Assembly (NCBI RefSeq): GCF_949628265.1
Contig: NC_088788.1
Span: 30,924,335-30,988,334 of the forward strand
DNA: 64,000 nucleotides
Source of the DNA: Cloeon dipterum
Taxonomy: Eukaryota; Arthropoda; Insecta; Ephemeroptera; Baetidae
Reading direction: 5' to 3'
The notes beneath the pieces are model-generated. The model saw only the letters and a program-made list of their open reading frames with translations, searched no databases and was not told the origin of the DNA. This document shows positions 1 through 11,667 of the stretch, piece by piece. The position numbers were made by a program, and so were the translations under genes. How positions within the stretch are numbered: the stretch's first letter is position 1; each line of letters starts with the position of its first letter.

Positions 1-532
1 ACGGTATATATTTACACAAAAATTTATTAACGATATCTTGGTAAGTAAAATAATTTTATCTTTTAAGTTTGTGGTCTCATTTAGTCTGTTAGCCCACTCG
101 CAATTAGCTTGATAAGCGAATATTTTGTAATTAATTTTAAATTATTGTGCATTTAAATTTCAATAACCTCGTTGTTGGAAATTTTTATACTCCGACTAAA
201 GAGATATGGAAATAGCCTGTTGCGCGTGTTTATTATCGCACCAACATTGATTAAGCTTGCTTGGAATTGCGTTTCAAATCGACATAGAATACACCCACAG
301 TAAGTAAATATTTTAACAAAATCTGTATATTGAAACGATTTTCTGATGTCGATCGCTCTTATCGCATAATGCATAATGCTTTTTTGAAAGAGTGCTGCGA
401 TTTCCTTTGCATCCCATAAAATATGATTTCACCATTTAGCTTTGTACGGAGCCTTGAAATGTCACTTCGATTTGAAAAGGGGAAGAGGCGCAAGCGTAAA
501 CTCAATATACACAGCGAAAAGTTCCGAGTGGC

Positions 533-820
533 CTATCTACGCGGAATACAGTACAGCAGTTGTTGCGATATCTCTTTCTTCGTGGCGGAGAATATAACAC
601 TGTCTTGTAATAAGTCCAGAGCACCACAGGAAATCGCTGGCCATTTAATATATTCGCTGGTGGTGTTTTTCATGTGCACGGTGTATCCGCAGCAGTTTCT
701 ATAGAGCGCGGGTGTGACGTCGCGGTGTGTGAAAAGCGAACGCGACGAAGTTTCCACTTCATGCGTCGTGATTATGAGGAGAAAAATAAGCACATAATGA
801 AAAAAAGAGTAAGACTGCAT
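533..820 (-). CDS. Possible first exon of a small secreted protein (weak)
   Basis: An open frame starts with ATG at 820 and encodes about 95 residues up to about 536, where a stop follows. The first 25 residues look like a signal peptide: a polar start, then a hydrophobic core rich in F, L and I (FFHYVLIFLLII). The downstream part has a CC pair and two more cysteines, as in small extracellular ligands. A GTAGAT sequence near the frame's end could act as a donor, so this might be a first exon. A TATA-like TATAATTA lies about 60 bp upstream of the ATG. No family is recognised. A plus-strand frame overlaps it, so chance openness is a real alternative. Confidence 0.22.
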   Translation of the reverse strand: MQSYSFFHYVLIFLLIITTHEVETSSRSLFTHRDVTPALYRNCCGYTVHMKNTTSEYIKWPAISCGALDLLQDSVIFSATKKEISQQLLYCIPRR

Positions 821-2091
821 GAATAAAGAAACCCAAGAGGTCTCGTCGCGAGATGTCGGTCGAATACACTTAATTATAGAGCCTTTGCTAAAAAAATGGT
901 TGAGGTTGTATATTAATAATATCTTTGTCGAGGACAGGAAGTCACGTTAAGGTTTTTTCGGAGCTTCATGTGCTTGCGAAGGATTTTAGAATTAATTAAT
1001 AACTGCAGGCACTTTTAAGAAAGTCCGTCACTTTTGTGATAGAAATTAATAAGTAAAATGAAAAAATCAATTAAAAAATTGCATATTATTTGGCATTTAC
1101 AGGAAGCAGTAGGAGCACATTTAGAAGCTTTACTTATCTTCACTTAAAAACTTGCCTAAACTTTACGTGCGTTAAGAGATAAAAGCGATTACACCTGTCT
1201 GCAAACAAGAAAATGCAACCACACCTAAATGTGTCTACAAATTAACTCGTAAAAAGTAGGTCTTTGTTTTTGGTGCAATAAAGGAAAACAATATCCAAAA
1301 CGCATGTAAAATATAATATTTCGAATGTGCGCGCGTGTCCATGCGCATCAGGTGTGTGCTAGTACGGCGATTTAAAATTCAATGGACAACTAAGTAAGTG
1401 GACACGTCTCATATCGGCAGAGTCAAATAAAATGCAAATGGGCAGGCAAAAGACAATAGGCTTTTTGTTTGTCCCCATAATTAGCCGCGACGCTACTTGA
1501 CCTTTAACACAATGTGGTGCTCTTTCGGGGTCACTTGCTCGCAAGGTCCAAAATTAGAACTGCGGTTCCCACAATGCAAACTGATTTAAAGTAATTTGAT
1601 CACGTTGCACCGAGAAAATACTTTCATGCACATGCGACATGTTCGATTCTGAATTTAGACTCAAGGTGATCACACGGAGAACAGCCTACGCTCGCTGAGA
1701 TTCGCGAGCATTCCCTGCCGAAAATCAATACTTTTGCAACTCGGCCATTTTTCTCGCCTACGCAACTCACGGGGATGACACAAATTGCAAAATCGGCTCG
1801 TTGACCTCAAAAAGGTTCCATGAGTGCGGTTCTAGTGCATCGCCTTGCACCTTTTAATTTTAGAATCACGCGAGCCCCTGGCGGCCGCAGATGCGCTAAT
1901 CACAACGGTGCCCGTGCACGACGACTGGAGTGCCCTTAGCAACCCGATAAACTTAAATTTCAAACGCTAGCAAGACCTTCAATTTTAACCAACTGCTTCA
2001 GTTTGCTAATAAATTATGTAAGAAAACTATTTCCAGTGTTCACCGAAAAATTAAATGTTTGAAAAATAAATATGCGAAAAAACTGACTCAC
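821..2091. other. No supported gene; possible intron of the 2092-2148 gene
   Basis: AT-rich DNA without a convincing exon on either strand. If the exon at 2092-2148 belongs to a gene running off the left edge, this stretch is part of its first intron. Confidence 0.3.
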
Positions 2092-2148
2092 CTTTCGACC
2101 TTGTTGCACAACTTCTGCAAGTCTTCGATGCTGGCCATGGTTGGTTAT
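2092..2148 (-). CDS. First coding exon of an unidentified gene running off the left edge
   Basis: On the minus strand a long pyrimidine tract ends in an acceptor (ttgcag) just before 2148. Ten non-coding bases follow, then ATG at 2138 in a good context (accATGG), then 47 coding bases giving MASIEDLQKLCNKVER. The frame ends at a strong donor, AAAG/GTGAGT, in phase 2. The bases before the ATG are therefore the end of a spliced 5' leader, and the next exon must lie to the left, possibly outside the window. The pattern (acidic, then Leu-rich helix ending in ER) recalls N-termini such as adenylyl-cyclase-associated protein, but 15 residues are too few to assign a family. The flanking splice signals are the main evidence. 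Confidence 0.5.
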
Positions 2149-2199
2149 CTGCAAGTCGGAAAAAGAGAAAAGGTAATAGAGTTCAGCAGGTGGTGCAGG

Positions 2200-2480
2200 A
2201 CAGCGAGAAAAATTTTCTAGTGTCGGTCGCTCATGCCAATTTGCGCGCGCGGCCTGCTCGTAAGTAAGTCTTGTGCTGCGAGCCGGTCCGTCTGCCTCCA
2301 AGCAACTGCGGGCGGCCTGGCTTCTCTGTACTATTCTAAACGCACGCCGCCGCACTCGACAAAAAAGCAAAGCGAACCCTGCGGACGGTATTCACGGAGT
2401 GGCGTGCGTACTCAGCTGACGCGTCACGTGACGGCCCTCAGGAGGCTTTCATTGGCGAAGAGACCTCGCACCACGTAACC
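2200..2480 (-). promoter_or_regulatory. GC- and CpG-rich promoter-like region with a perfect CACGTG box
   Basis: This is a GC-rich island in AT-rich surroundings, upstream of the 2092-2148 exon on the same strand. It contains GTCACGTGAC at 2423-2432, a palindromic E-box of the USF/TFEB/MITF type. This suits the 5' end and first non-coding exon of that gene. No donor for the leader exon could be fixed with confidence. Confidence 0.4.
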
Positions 2481-5400
2481 GGCTCGCCAGATATTACGAA
2501 TCCCCTCTGCAATAAGGGCTGTGGATGCTGCACATGAACTAAAGGGGAATTGCACGCCAACTTCCAACGTGGCTCCACATCATCACACCACACACAACAC
2601 AGCCTGCCGCAACTATTTATTTCAGTCCGTTTTTTGGCTTGGATAATAAATGCAGCTCTATTATTATTTGCAACCAAAGGGTCGTTGCCTCTTCCGATCG
2701 AATTACAGCATAGCTTCCACGGGCGCCGAGCCAAATTAGCGTTTGGGATAAGCCTGCTATTTTTTTTTCATGAGACGGTGCGTCGGAAGTTGAGAGTGGC
2801 GTGATCTCACACACGGCCAATGTCAAGGCCTGTCTCGGCTATCCCAACCCACTTCGCATTAAAAATTTAACTCTTTAGTAAATCATACAACCCTGCCCAG
2901 GAAACTCAAATTACGCTCATATATTTATCTTTGAGAGAACTTTTATAAATTAATGTGATTCAAATTGAGAAATTGGAACACATTTAATATTGTGAAAATA
3001 TTTAGGACCAATACGAAATAATCAGAGATAATATATTGTGAAGTAGTTGTTGCGTGAATAATTATTATCCTGTGGGCAATGGGAATTTATGAAAAATGCC
3101 AAACTAACTGACAGAATACATAGTTTGGAAATGCAGCATATTCAAATGCAGTCGAGTGGAAATACGGTGCTTATTAGAGGCAAACATTGCGGCGGAACAA
3201 TAATGGGAATTGATTCTGAAACTTTTCTCTATTCCCATGTGTAAGGAAATAAATGGAGCAACCACGAGTCGCATTGTGATTATATTGACCTAAACATAGA
3301 AAAAACTAGTGTTTGATTGTTAAAAATGAGGCAATAATCGCTGCAGAGGTACAAGATTAATATAAATTAGCCAGCCGAGCGACGCATTTACTGTTATTAT
3401 GTAATTATTAAATCTTGATTTAGCGGACACCTTTGCAGTCATTCGTCCAAAACCTTGTAAGAAATTTGGCTTTATTTTTGCTACAATTTCTAACAAATAA
3501 TTTGAGAGTTGGAAGAAAGATAAGTTCAAAGGCAATAGCCTTGAGTGTGGTTTAACGCACACAATGCGAAGAATAGTATGATGTTATACGTATTATAATT
3601 ACTGCTCTCCTCGCTCAAAGGTCAACGTTGTGTTGAGGATGGAGTTCTACAGCCATTATGTAGCTGTCGGTGCGATATTTCTACAGAATTCAAATGCACA
3701 CGCGTTAATTTCGTCACATTTTCATGACGCATATTATAAATGAAGAATATAATAGACCACCATGAATGATGCAAGATTTTTTTGCACCGTCCTGCATTTT
3801 CACTAGAAACGATTCCGTCTGATGTAGGATTCCGCTAAGGTTATTGACTCGTAAAAAAATTATTTGGCACGCCTCTCGGAAAATTAGTTCTTTTTATTTT
3901 TTAGGATAAGTTCGGCAACCTGATTGCAACCTTATTTTGTCGTTGTTTCAACCTTCGCTTGGCTCCAGTGAAGCCTCGGGAATATTCTAAGGTGAAATTT
4001 TTATAGGGTTACAATTAACAATTAATTATTTATCATCCTAGTGAGGCACATGACAACGTCAAGTCGTCAACTCAATATTTTGGTTCATGCGTTCATGCAT
4101 TTTCTGCTCGTCATTTTTTCCCATTGTCCGTTTACTTTCCAGTGATAATTTTACTTTATGACACTGTAATGTTTTTAATCATGAACAATAAGAAACACAA
4201 GGAGAGCCTTGAAAATCTTTCTATAGAGTTGAGTCAAGGATTTAAGTTTTTTTGCCAGTCATTTTTCATAAATTTATAGCGAAAGAATGAGAGTACTTTA
4301 CCAAAAGCATTAAAAATTGCGATTTATCAATCATCTTTCGCTTTGCATAATGTGTGCCGCAGGAAAACACCCCTACTCTTCATATTTGTCCTAAACCTTT
4401 TGTCTTTTCTCGTCTTTCTATAAAACATCCAGCCTGAGCATATTTGCTGATCGAGAATTTCAAGTCCCACGAAAATTTGCCCCGAAAAACTTGAGTCAAT
4501 TGTCAGGGGTGAAGCAATTTAAAAGAAATAATAAAAAATATGAAACTAGTATTGCGCACCATTTTTAAAACGTTATATTTCCTGGGTATTTATTTTAGTT
4601 ATTTTCCTTATTGAATTTTGTTAGACATACATATGTCATTGCGTTTGATGAATATATTGGCTAGTTATCAAACAATTATTAACAAAATTTATTTAAGTTT
4701 TCTGAAACTGAAACTCATGCTAACAGTTTTCAGGATATATTTTGCTTGCAAGCTTTTGGGTCTGTTCGAACCATAATTTTTATCTTAATTTTTCCGTCCC
4801 TATACATAATAAGTTACTAACCGAATAAATCATAAACCCAAAAGTGACCTTTACTACTCCAAACATTAATTATTATGTATGTCATTGTAAAATCTAACTT
4901 CGAGGAAACTGGCAATAATTCTATGGTACAATATATGTGTGTATGTATACATAGATGATACATTACAATATAAAATTATGAATTCTATGAGTCTTTTTGA
5001 CGCACCTAATAATCGAGAGCTAACCCCACAAATCGCGTGTCATTAAAGAATGCATCATACTCACGAGTTTGCTGTACTAATGTGCGAAGTTGACTGCGTT
5101 CCTTTTATCTATGTCCTGCTGGCACAGCTGATTCGCCGCAGTGTCGTTTCACACTCTCTTCTGGATGGGAAATCCTGTGGCCACGCAAAGCACGCTTTGT
5201 CCGGTCAAGTCAGGCTCTGAGACTTGAAAGGAAATGAGCTTGCATTGCGAGTCCTTTTATCGAACCGAACCTGTGATATGAGTGGTGAGTGGACTACAAG
5301 CAATTATAGTTGGACCCGCGAGTGGCGTGACAGATGTTCAGAGAGGAGCACGCCGAATGTTGATGTACGCTTTATATATTATTTATTTAATGTTCGCATT

Positions 5401-7727
5401 GCAGCGATGATAACAAACTTTGGACTTCGTCTTCCCTGCATTTAGCTATATGTATACGTAGAGAAAACAGAAAAATGTTTATCACACATCTCTGCATGAC
5501 TTTCCATGTGTTTGAGAATGATTTTGACAGTTCATGATAATATTAGATAATAAATATTATAGTTATAGTATTGTTGCATTGAAGATGGATAACGTGTATC
5601 TTTAATCTTTAACGCGTCAATGTCAAAGATCGTCAAGTTTCGTTACATCAAACTAAGCCATCATAGAATATTATTACGTAATCACTCTATTAATAATCCC
5701 GATTGTTGGCGTAATGGTAGTGAGGCAAAAAATTGATCATTTTGCGATACATATATTAAATAAATAATATATTATATATACATATATTAAATAAATAATA
5801 TACATATGTATGTACATATATGATTTGAAATAAGAAAGTAAAAAATAAAATATTAAAATATTGTGCACACTTGTCTCATTGTCGGCTGTAACTAGTACCA
5901 GTCAGGTAGTTACAAATTATCCAATGCATATTTAATTTAAATTTTATTAATAATTCCACCTTCGAAGACGGTAATTTGAAATTAAATTTTTTCTCAACCT
6001 ATTCAAATTGTTTTATGTTTATTACGATAGGCTATTAAAGTATAATGTCGTGGTCTATTTAATCAAAATCAATTTAAATCCTAATTCGGCTTCACTTAAA
6101 ATTATTGTTGTTTGCCTATTAGTGGACAAAGTAAAATAATAATCTTGAGCCACACAGGCAGCAGTGTTTTCAGTCTCGCGTAGGCTCAATTTTCAAGTGG
6201 CTGTGTATTTCCGCAGCGTAGCACAAAAGTGCTAAAAGTGTGCAAATAGTGTCTGATGTACAGTGTTCATTAAACAGATTAAACAAAATTTTTACACCCC
6301 ACCTGATCTGTACAGTCGCGGTCCATGCATGCGTACCAAAATGAAGCTATGCGCTAATTAAATCATTAAATGGTGGAAGTAACAGCAGAAAGTGAAGCTT
6401 TTGTCGTCACTCTTATCAAATACAAATGACGACTGTTTTGATAGCAATAATTGGATATAATATAACTATCTTTTTGACGTCAGTTTATTTCATTCGATCC
6501 CGGCGTAGCTAAAGATACACAATATGCAATAATTTGCTAATGTTTTCCTCATTATTTTGTATTTTCCCACTTTCATTAACTTCTTCTTTGCTTCTAGTAA
6601 AAAGAGGTGACAATATTTATCATAGGTCAGACTATTGTATTCTTCAGTTTTTTTGTCGCAAACCACCTCGTATGTGTCGAAATTGCGAGATCCTGCCCTT
6701 GGCAACAGCATCAATGTCAAGTGAGGAAAGCTTCAATTAATCTTCATTTGAATCATGCTGTTGCATAATCTGTCGTCTTTTTCCACAAATACATGAAAAA
6801 CTTTCAAGGTGAGAAAAGCACCATGTGATGAGGTGGGAAATTTGCCTTTTTTATTTTGTGATAATTATTTATGTAAATATATCTACATCAGAATTTTCTT
6901 AATTAAAATATCTATTTCCTCCCGCTAATGGTTAAAAATGCTCTAAATGTCTTCAGTTAATGATAGTTGTTCTGCATGATTTTAAACTGTATATATGACT
7001 TTTGGGAAGAGTAAACAAATAAATAAATAAATTCGCCTGATAAACATTTTTGTAATATCTGGTTTTCAGTGAACTTAACAAACCAGTAAAATTTTTATTT
7101 GGGTCTGATGGCATTAGTTATTCTAATTTTAAAACATAATTATTCAAAAATAACAAATTATTTTGACAGTAAATTCAAACTCTTATCAAATTTTGTAACA
7201 TTTTAGTTTCAATCAAAAAGTGTCACTCTACCAGAAATTAAATCTGCTTTTATAAAACTCGCTACTAAAACAATTAGTGCGGTAGATCATGAGACAAGTT
7301 CGTGCTCACAGCAATGGCGTGGCTTGAAACCTTCAATCTGCGAGCCTTGTTTGACCTTTCCGTCACCGCCAAATCGCGAATGCTCATATAGCACTCGCAC
7401 ACGTGATTTCATCTCGGCCGATTTTTATCAGCAGAAGCACTTAATCGCACTTCATAGAGATAATAATTATGTAATTCAATTAAAAATGTTCTCATCACTT
7501 GCAATCATAGAATCTCCTTTATTCCAAACATCTAAAAAAATCCGCTTATCTGTTTGTCAGTGTTTTGGAAAAATGCGTTTGCCTTGTTTGTTACAAAGTC
7601 GCATTGTTTAGAAAACTGTTGCTATCGCAACAAATCAATCATTCTTCTGAAAGAACTGATTGCAATACAAAGAAGGACAATTTTGTCTTTTTACTTTTGA
7701 TATAAAGTTGGTTAAATGCGTGGCTAC
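2481..7727. other. Intergenic or intronic, no supported gene
   Basis: AT-rich sequence. Only short, non-conserved open stretches were seen. The one structured item is the 31-bp tandem pair at 5750-5811. Confidence 0.4.
5750..5811. repeat. 31-bp AT-rich tandem duplication
   Basis: A unit beginning CATATATTAAATAAATAATA occurs twice head to tail, at 5750-5780 and 5781-5811, with differences only near the 3' end of the unit. It is surrounded by further TATA/CATA simple sequence. Confidence 0.7.
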
Positions 7728-8211
7728 CTAAACGGCATCTTCTCCGTCGCGATTTTTCAGGCGGAGCGTTTCCACTAGCTTCCTCTTCATCTCGTCGTAC
7801 ACACGATGACCATGCACAAGTTGTGCTTCACAACCTAAATTAGCCGGCAATTGACTCCATACTGCTCCATACCGCTTGCTATTATGTCTGGAGCACGTGA
7901 GCTGACTAACGAGACTGCCAGATTTATTCCTGACCTTTTGACGTCCAATGACACGCTCCATTATTGCAATCATTTTAAGTCCAGTGCTTTCGAAAGGCTT
8001 AATTTTCCTATTTATTCGAGGGTCCCGCAAAAAGAGGCCCGGACTCTCAAGGAGAGCAGCAACGTGCTTTAAATTTGAAACTTGGCCCCGTAAATCTGAC
8101 ACCTGCAAACATTCTTTGAGCGCAATGAGTGTTCGAGAATACCCATCTCTGTTTAAAATTAGCACGGCCTGAATCGCAGTGAGTTCGCATATCGCTTCAC
8201 TGCCTGCTTCC
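7728..8211 (-). CDS. Terminal coding exon of an unidentified conserved-looking protein
   Basis: A 484-nt open stretch encodes about 160 residues, entered in phase 1 after an acceptor-like ttaatctag at 8212 and ending with TAG at 7728. The peptide starts EAGSEAICELTAIQAVLILN and looks like a genuine protein: mixed helical composition, sensible codon use, and a GC content above the flanks. A mid-part LKHVAALLESPGLFLRD and a basic end (KRKLVETLRLKNRD) suggest a helical, possibly nucleolar or RNA-associated protein, but I do not recognise the family. Upstream exons would lie at coordinates above 8211; none was convincingly found before Des1. The first ATG in frame would give a shorter product, but an internal exon is more likely than an intronless gene. 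Confidence 0.5.
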
Positions 8212-11200
8212 CTAGATTAAAAAACATTCAATGAATCTACTTGATATTTTGCCAACTCGCTTCATCAGGCTTTCCTCTTCTCAAAACAATTTGGCCACTA
8301 ACTGCAATAACACCAGGCAAGCTATTATATCGTGATTTTGTTTCTTCAAGTATGGCGTCAAGAATTTAAATAATTAGGCAACCCTGCCATGAGGGAAAGG
8401 GACAATAATTATGTTTATTCTCTCTTGAATAATATACATTTATCGATTATCACAAAAAATGAATTGTCAGGGATGAAAAAAGCGAGATCAAAGGCACCAT
8501 TTATGGCATTCACCGTATTAAGACTTAACTCTGTGAAGAGCAAAGCCGAAGGGGGCAAACCGTACATTATTAAAGTTTTTACCTTTTTAATCCATTACTA
8601 ACTCATAATTTATAATATCTAGCGACCGGTTGAAAGCTTTTAATTGTAGAACTAGGAGATAACTCTTTACTTAACTAATCTTTTAATTTTATTCACACTG
8701 AACCCCTAATAGGGTTGATTTAAGCAAAATTATATGCTAGAAAAACAATAAATTCAAGCACGTCGAAGCTGATGAGAAAGTGAATCAGTTCATAGCGATC
8801 AACTCCACGTGACTTGAGAGAAAATATTATGTCATTGGACACATTCAAGGCAAAACGAAACATTAGATTCCCTTTGGCGCACGGGAGTGCACGTGAACAA
8901 GAAAATTACCTCGTTCAAACAAGTTGCAGTCATTATCTGAACGCTTGGCATGATTACAAGTTGAAGCAAGCCAATCACACCTTCACTTGTTTAAATTTGA
9001 TGGCTCTCTAACTAAGAAGTAATTATTTTCAATTTATAAGAAAGAAAAATGGGTTTTTACTCTTTTTTGCACTGAGCATAGTGGAAGGATAACTAGTTTT
9101 ATGCGTTTTCTTGTCGGTCATTGCTCATACATATACGTAATCCAAGTGCTAATTAATGCACTCGCTAGTGCAATGTGCGAGGTATTACAGGGAGTCATGA
9201 TAAAACACAATTTGTAACATGCGCTATAATTTGTTATTTATGTTCTACTTTTGCCTTTTAAAAAGAAATCAAATAGTGATTTTTTTTAGTTTGAACTATA
9301 TGCTATTTTAGTTTCAGAATGCCATCAAATATGAAGCATGGGGCATGCTACACGCAGTATCCAGACTATATGTGCGCACTTCGTTGGCAAGTCTATCGGA
9401 TTTTTATGAATTTGGTGGAGTTGTTGCCATAGTGGACAGCCCACCTGAATATTTTTGCTAAAATTCCCAAAATTGCCGTTTTACAGCAGGCTCTAAGATT
9501 TTTCAAATGAGATTTTTGGGCAAATTTTATATTTTGCTAGGCTGTAGGGAAATTGAAAATTAGGTATCTAAAATATTATAAAGTTAATGTCCAACAATTT
9601 AAATTCGTAGTTTATTAAAATCGTGTTAAATATTTGTTTTCATGAAATCTGGGTGCTTTATAAGAAAAGCTATTTCACGACAAATAAATCGTGTTTCTGG
9701 ATTTTTCGCCGTGTTTTCTCTTTCCATTAACATATAGCACTATCTAAATTCTAAAACAAATTTATTTAGAAATTCCTGTTTTCGCTCAAGAAAAGATAAA
9801 GTTGATTCATTGCAAATATTTTCAAGGGGTAATTCCAGGAGATAAAGCTATAATTTAATAATATTTACTCTTTCAAAACTTCATTCGTGGTTTTTGCTGG
9901 TTTCAATCAAATGAAAGCATACAGTGTGGCATGCAGCTATTTCAAGTCACCGTAAAAAAGCAAGTCACTGCTACTGTGATAGAGATTTTTTGTTGTGGAA
10001 TATTTATGAATGGTTCTTAAAGAGGATTGATACTGCAAATGCCTGGAAAATGCTTGTTTCCAATGCATGAGCTCATCTCCCTTTTAGGATTCAGGTGAAG
10101 CTAAAATTGACTCAAGTAGAACTGTATGTTTTTTTTTAGAAAAGTGCGACTGCAAAGTAAGCATGCTTTTCAAATAGTGAAGACCGACTGTCTCCCTACT
10201 TGAAATCTTATTATTTTATTTCACAGCAAAGAGTTTCCCTAAAAGGCTAATACATTATGCTGATGTACAGATCTCGACGAGAAGATTCGAAATCTGTCAA
10301 AAAAATGTAGTCAAAAGCTTTGAATTTGAAAATAATTTGAATTTTTTTATTTTCCTCTTTTGATTATTGCAAATTGTAGAGCAAATATAAATCAACTTTT
10401 TATAGCATCCGACCAATCAAGTAATTTGCAACTGTCGCCCTTATCGATTCATTTTAAGCAGTGTGGTGAACGAGCGTGTTATTGTTAATACATATACAAT
10501 GTATGTTATGTGAAAATAAATTAACACTAGCGCCCCCTATCGATCAATTATGATTTTCTCATTTATTTCCTTTTTTACTACAACGGAAATGATGATTAAT
10601 TTAACCATTATTTACGAAAAAATTTGTAGGAATTAGTTTGTCCAATATCAATAGAGACTGGTCGTAATCCATACATTTTTTACAAAGTTTTAAATTAGCA
10701 CTTATATTAATTTTGCAATTCCTTTAGTTCCCAGGGCATAAGAGTGAGGCGCGACCAGTCAGCAAACACCACTCCTGGTACCAATGTTCTCCAACAGGTG
10801 TTCTGAAAAGTAGGAAATATATTATATTTTTACCTTTTTGTCTACACACAAGGCGCAATTTACCTTTGAAGACGAGAGATGGAGGTGCTCCAATTTGGGA
10901 AATTTTCAATAGATATGATACTGAGAACGTATGAGCGGGAAAATAAAAAATAACCTTGATCAAAACTGCGGAAAATTTTAACTATATAACTATAAGCCAA
11001 ATTAAATAAATTAATTACTTCCTTACTGTGCTCTTGCAAAGCTCATACGAAGCAATAAAATAAACATTGTATTTGAATACTCCATTTCCTTAGACACGAT
11101 CATATTCACCTTATTATGTGGATATTTTATCTATCGGCAGTACTTTTAACAGATTCTTACTGGTGAATCTGTCTATCTTAAAATTTTAAAAGTTTTTTCA

Positions 11201-11667
11201 ATTCATGCTTAACTTCCTTAATATAGGGAATTTTTAATAATAATCATGATTTTTATGAAGCAATTGTACCTCGGTCATATTTATTGATCTATATCATAAT
11301 ACCACGACTTATAAAAATATAAAAGGAATTCAGGATAATGGGAGACTCCCGCTTACTAGATAAACTAACATCCCAAAAATAATAATCGCATGAATCAGCG
11401 AGACTTCAGTGGTTTGTGAGCAACTTTTCGGATCACAAATATTATTACAAACTAAGAAGCTCACTGTCATTTATTAGCACTGCATTGTCATCATTTGGCC
11501 AAGAGATACATTCACGATCGCTTTCACGCTCAAACATACCACAAGTTATCCTGACTATGTACACATTTGTAATTACTGCTGTTAAAATAATATAGCGGTG
11601 CTTCTTTTTTCATTGGCACTCGATTTGCGGAGTTTTCTTAATCTTGCTTCATCCCGATCGAGGGCCC
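8212..11667. other. No supported gene
   Basis: AT-rich. Short exon-like pieces near 10724-10963 (minus strand) have splice-like borders but no coherent product. Two related CGCCC..TATCGAT blocks lie about 110 bp apart at about 10436 and 10530. Nothing else is supported. Confidence 0.35.

Noticed and set aside
423-704. 93-codon plus-strand frame
   Set aside because: Overlaps the minus-strand secreted candidate; no start context, domain or splice logic. Most likely chance openness.
10425-10550. Two CGCCC..TATCGAT blocks as a transposon
   Set aside because: They are direct rather than inverted, short and without clear borders.
10724-10963. Minus-strand pieces with acceptor and donor-like borders
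   Set aside because: Several incompatible joins are possible and each gives only a short, unrecognised peptide; too weak to annotate.
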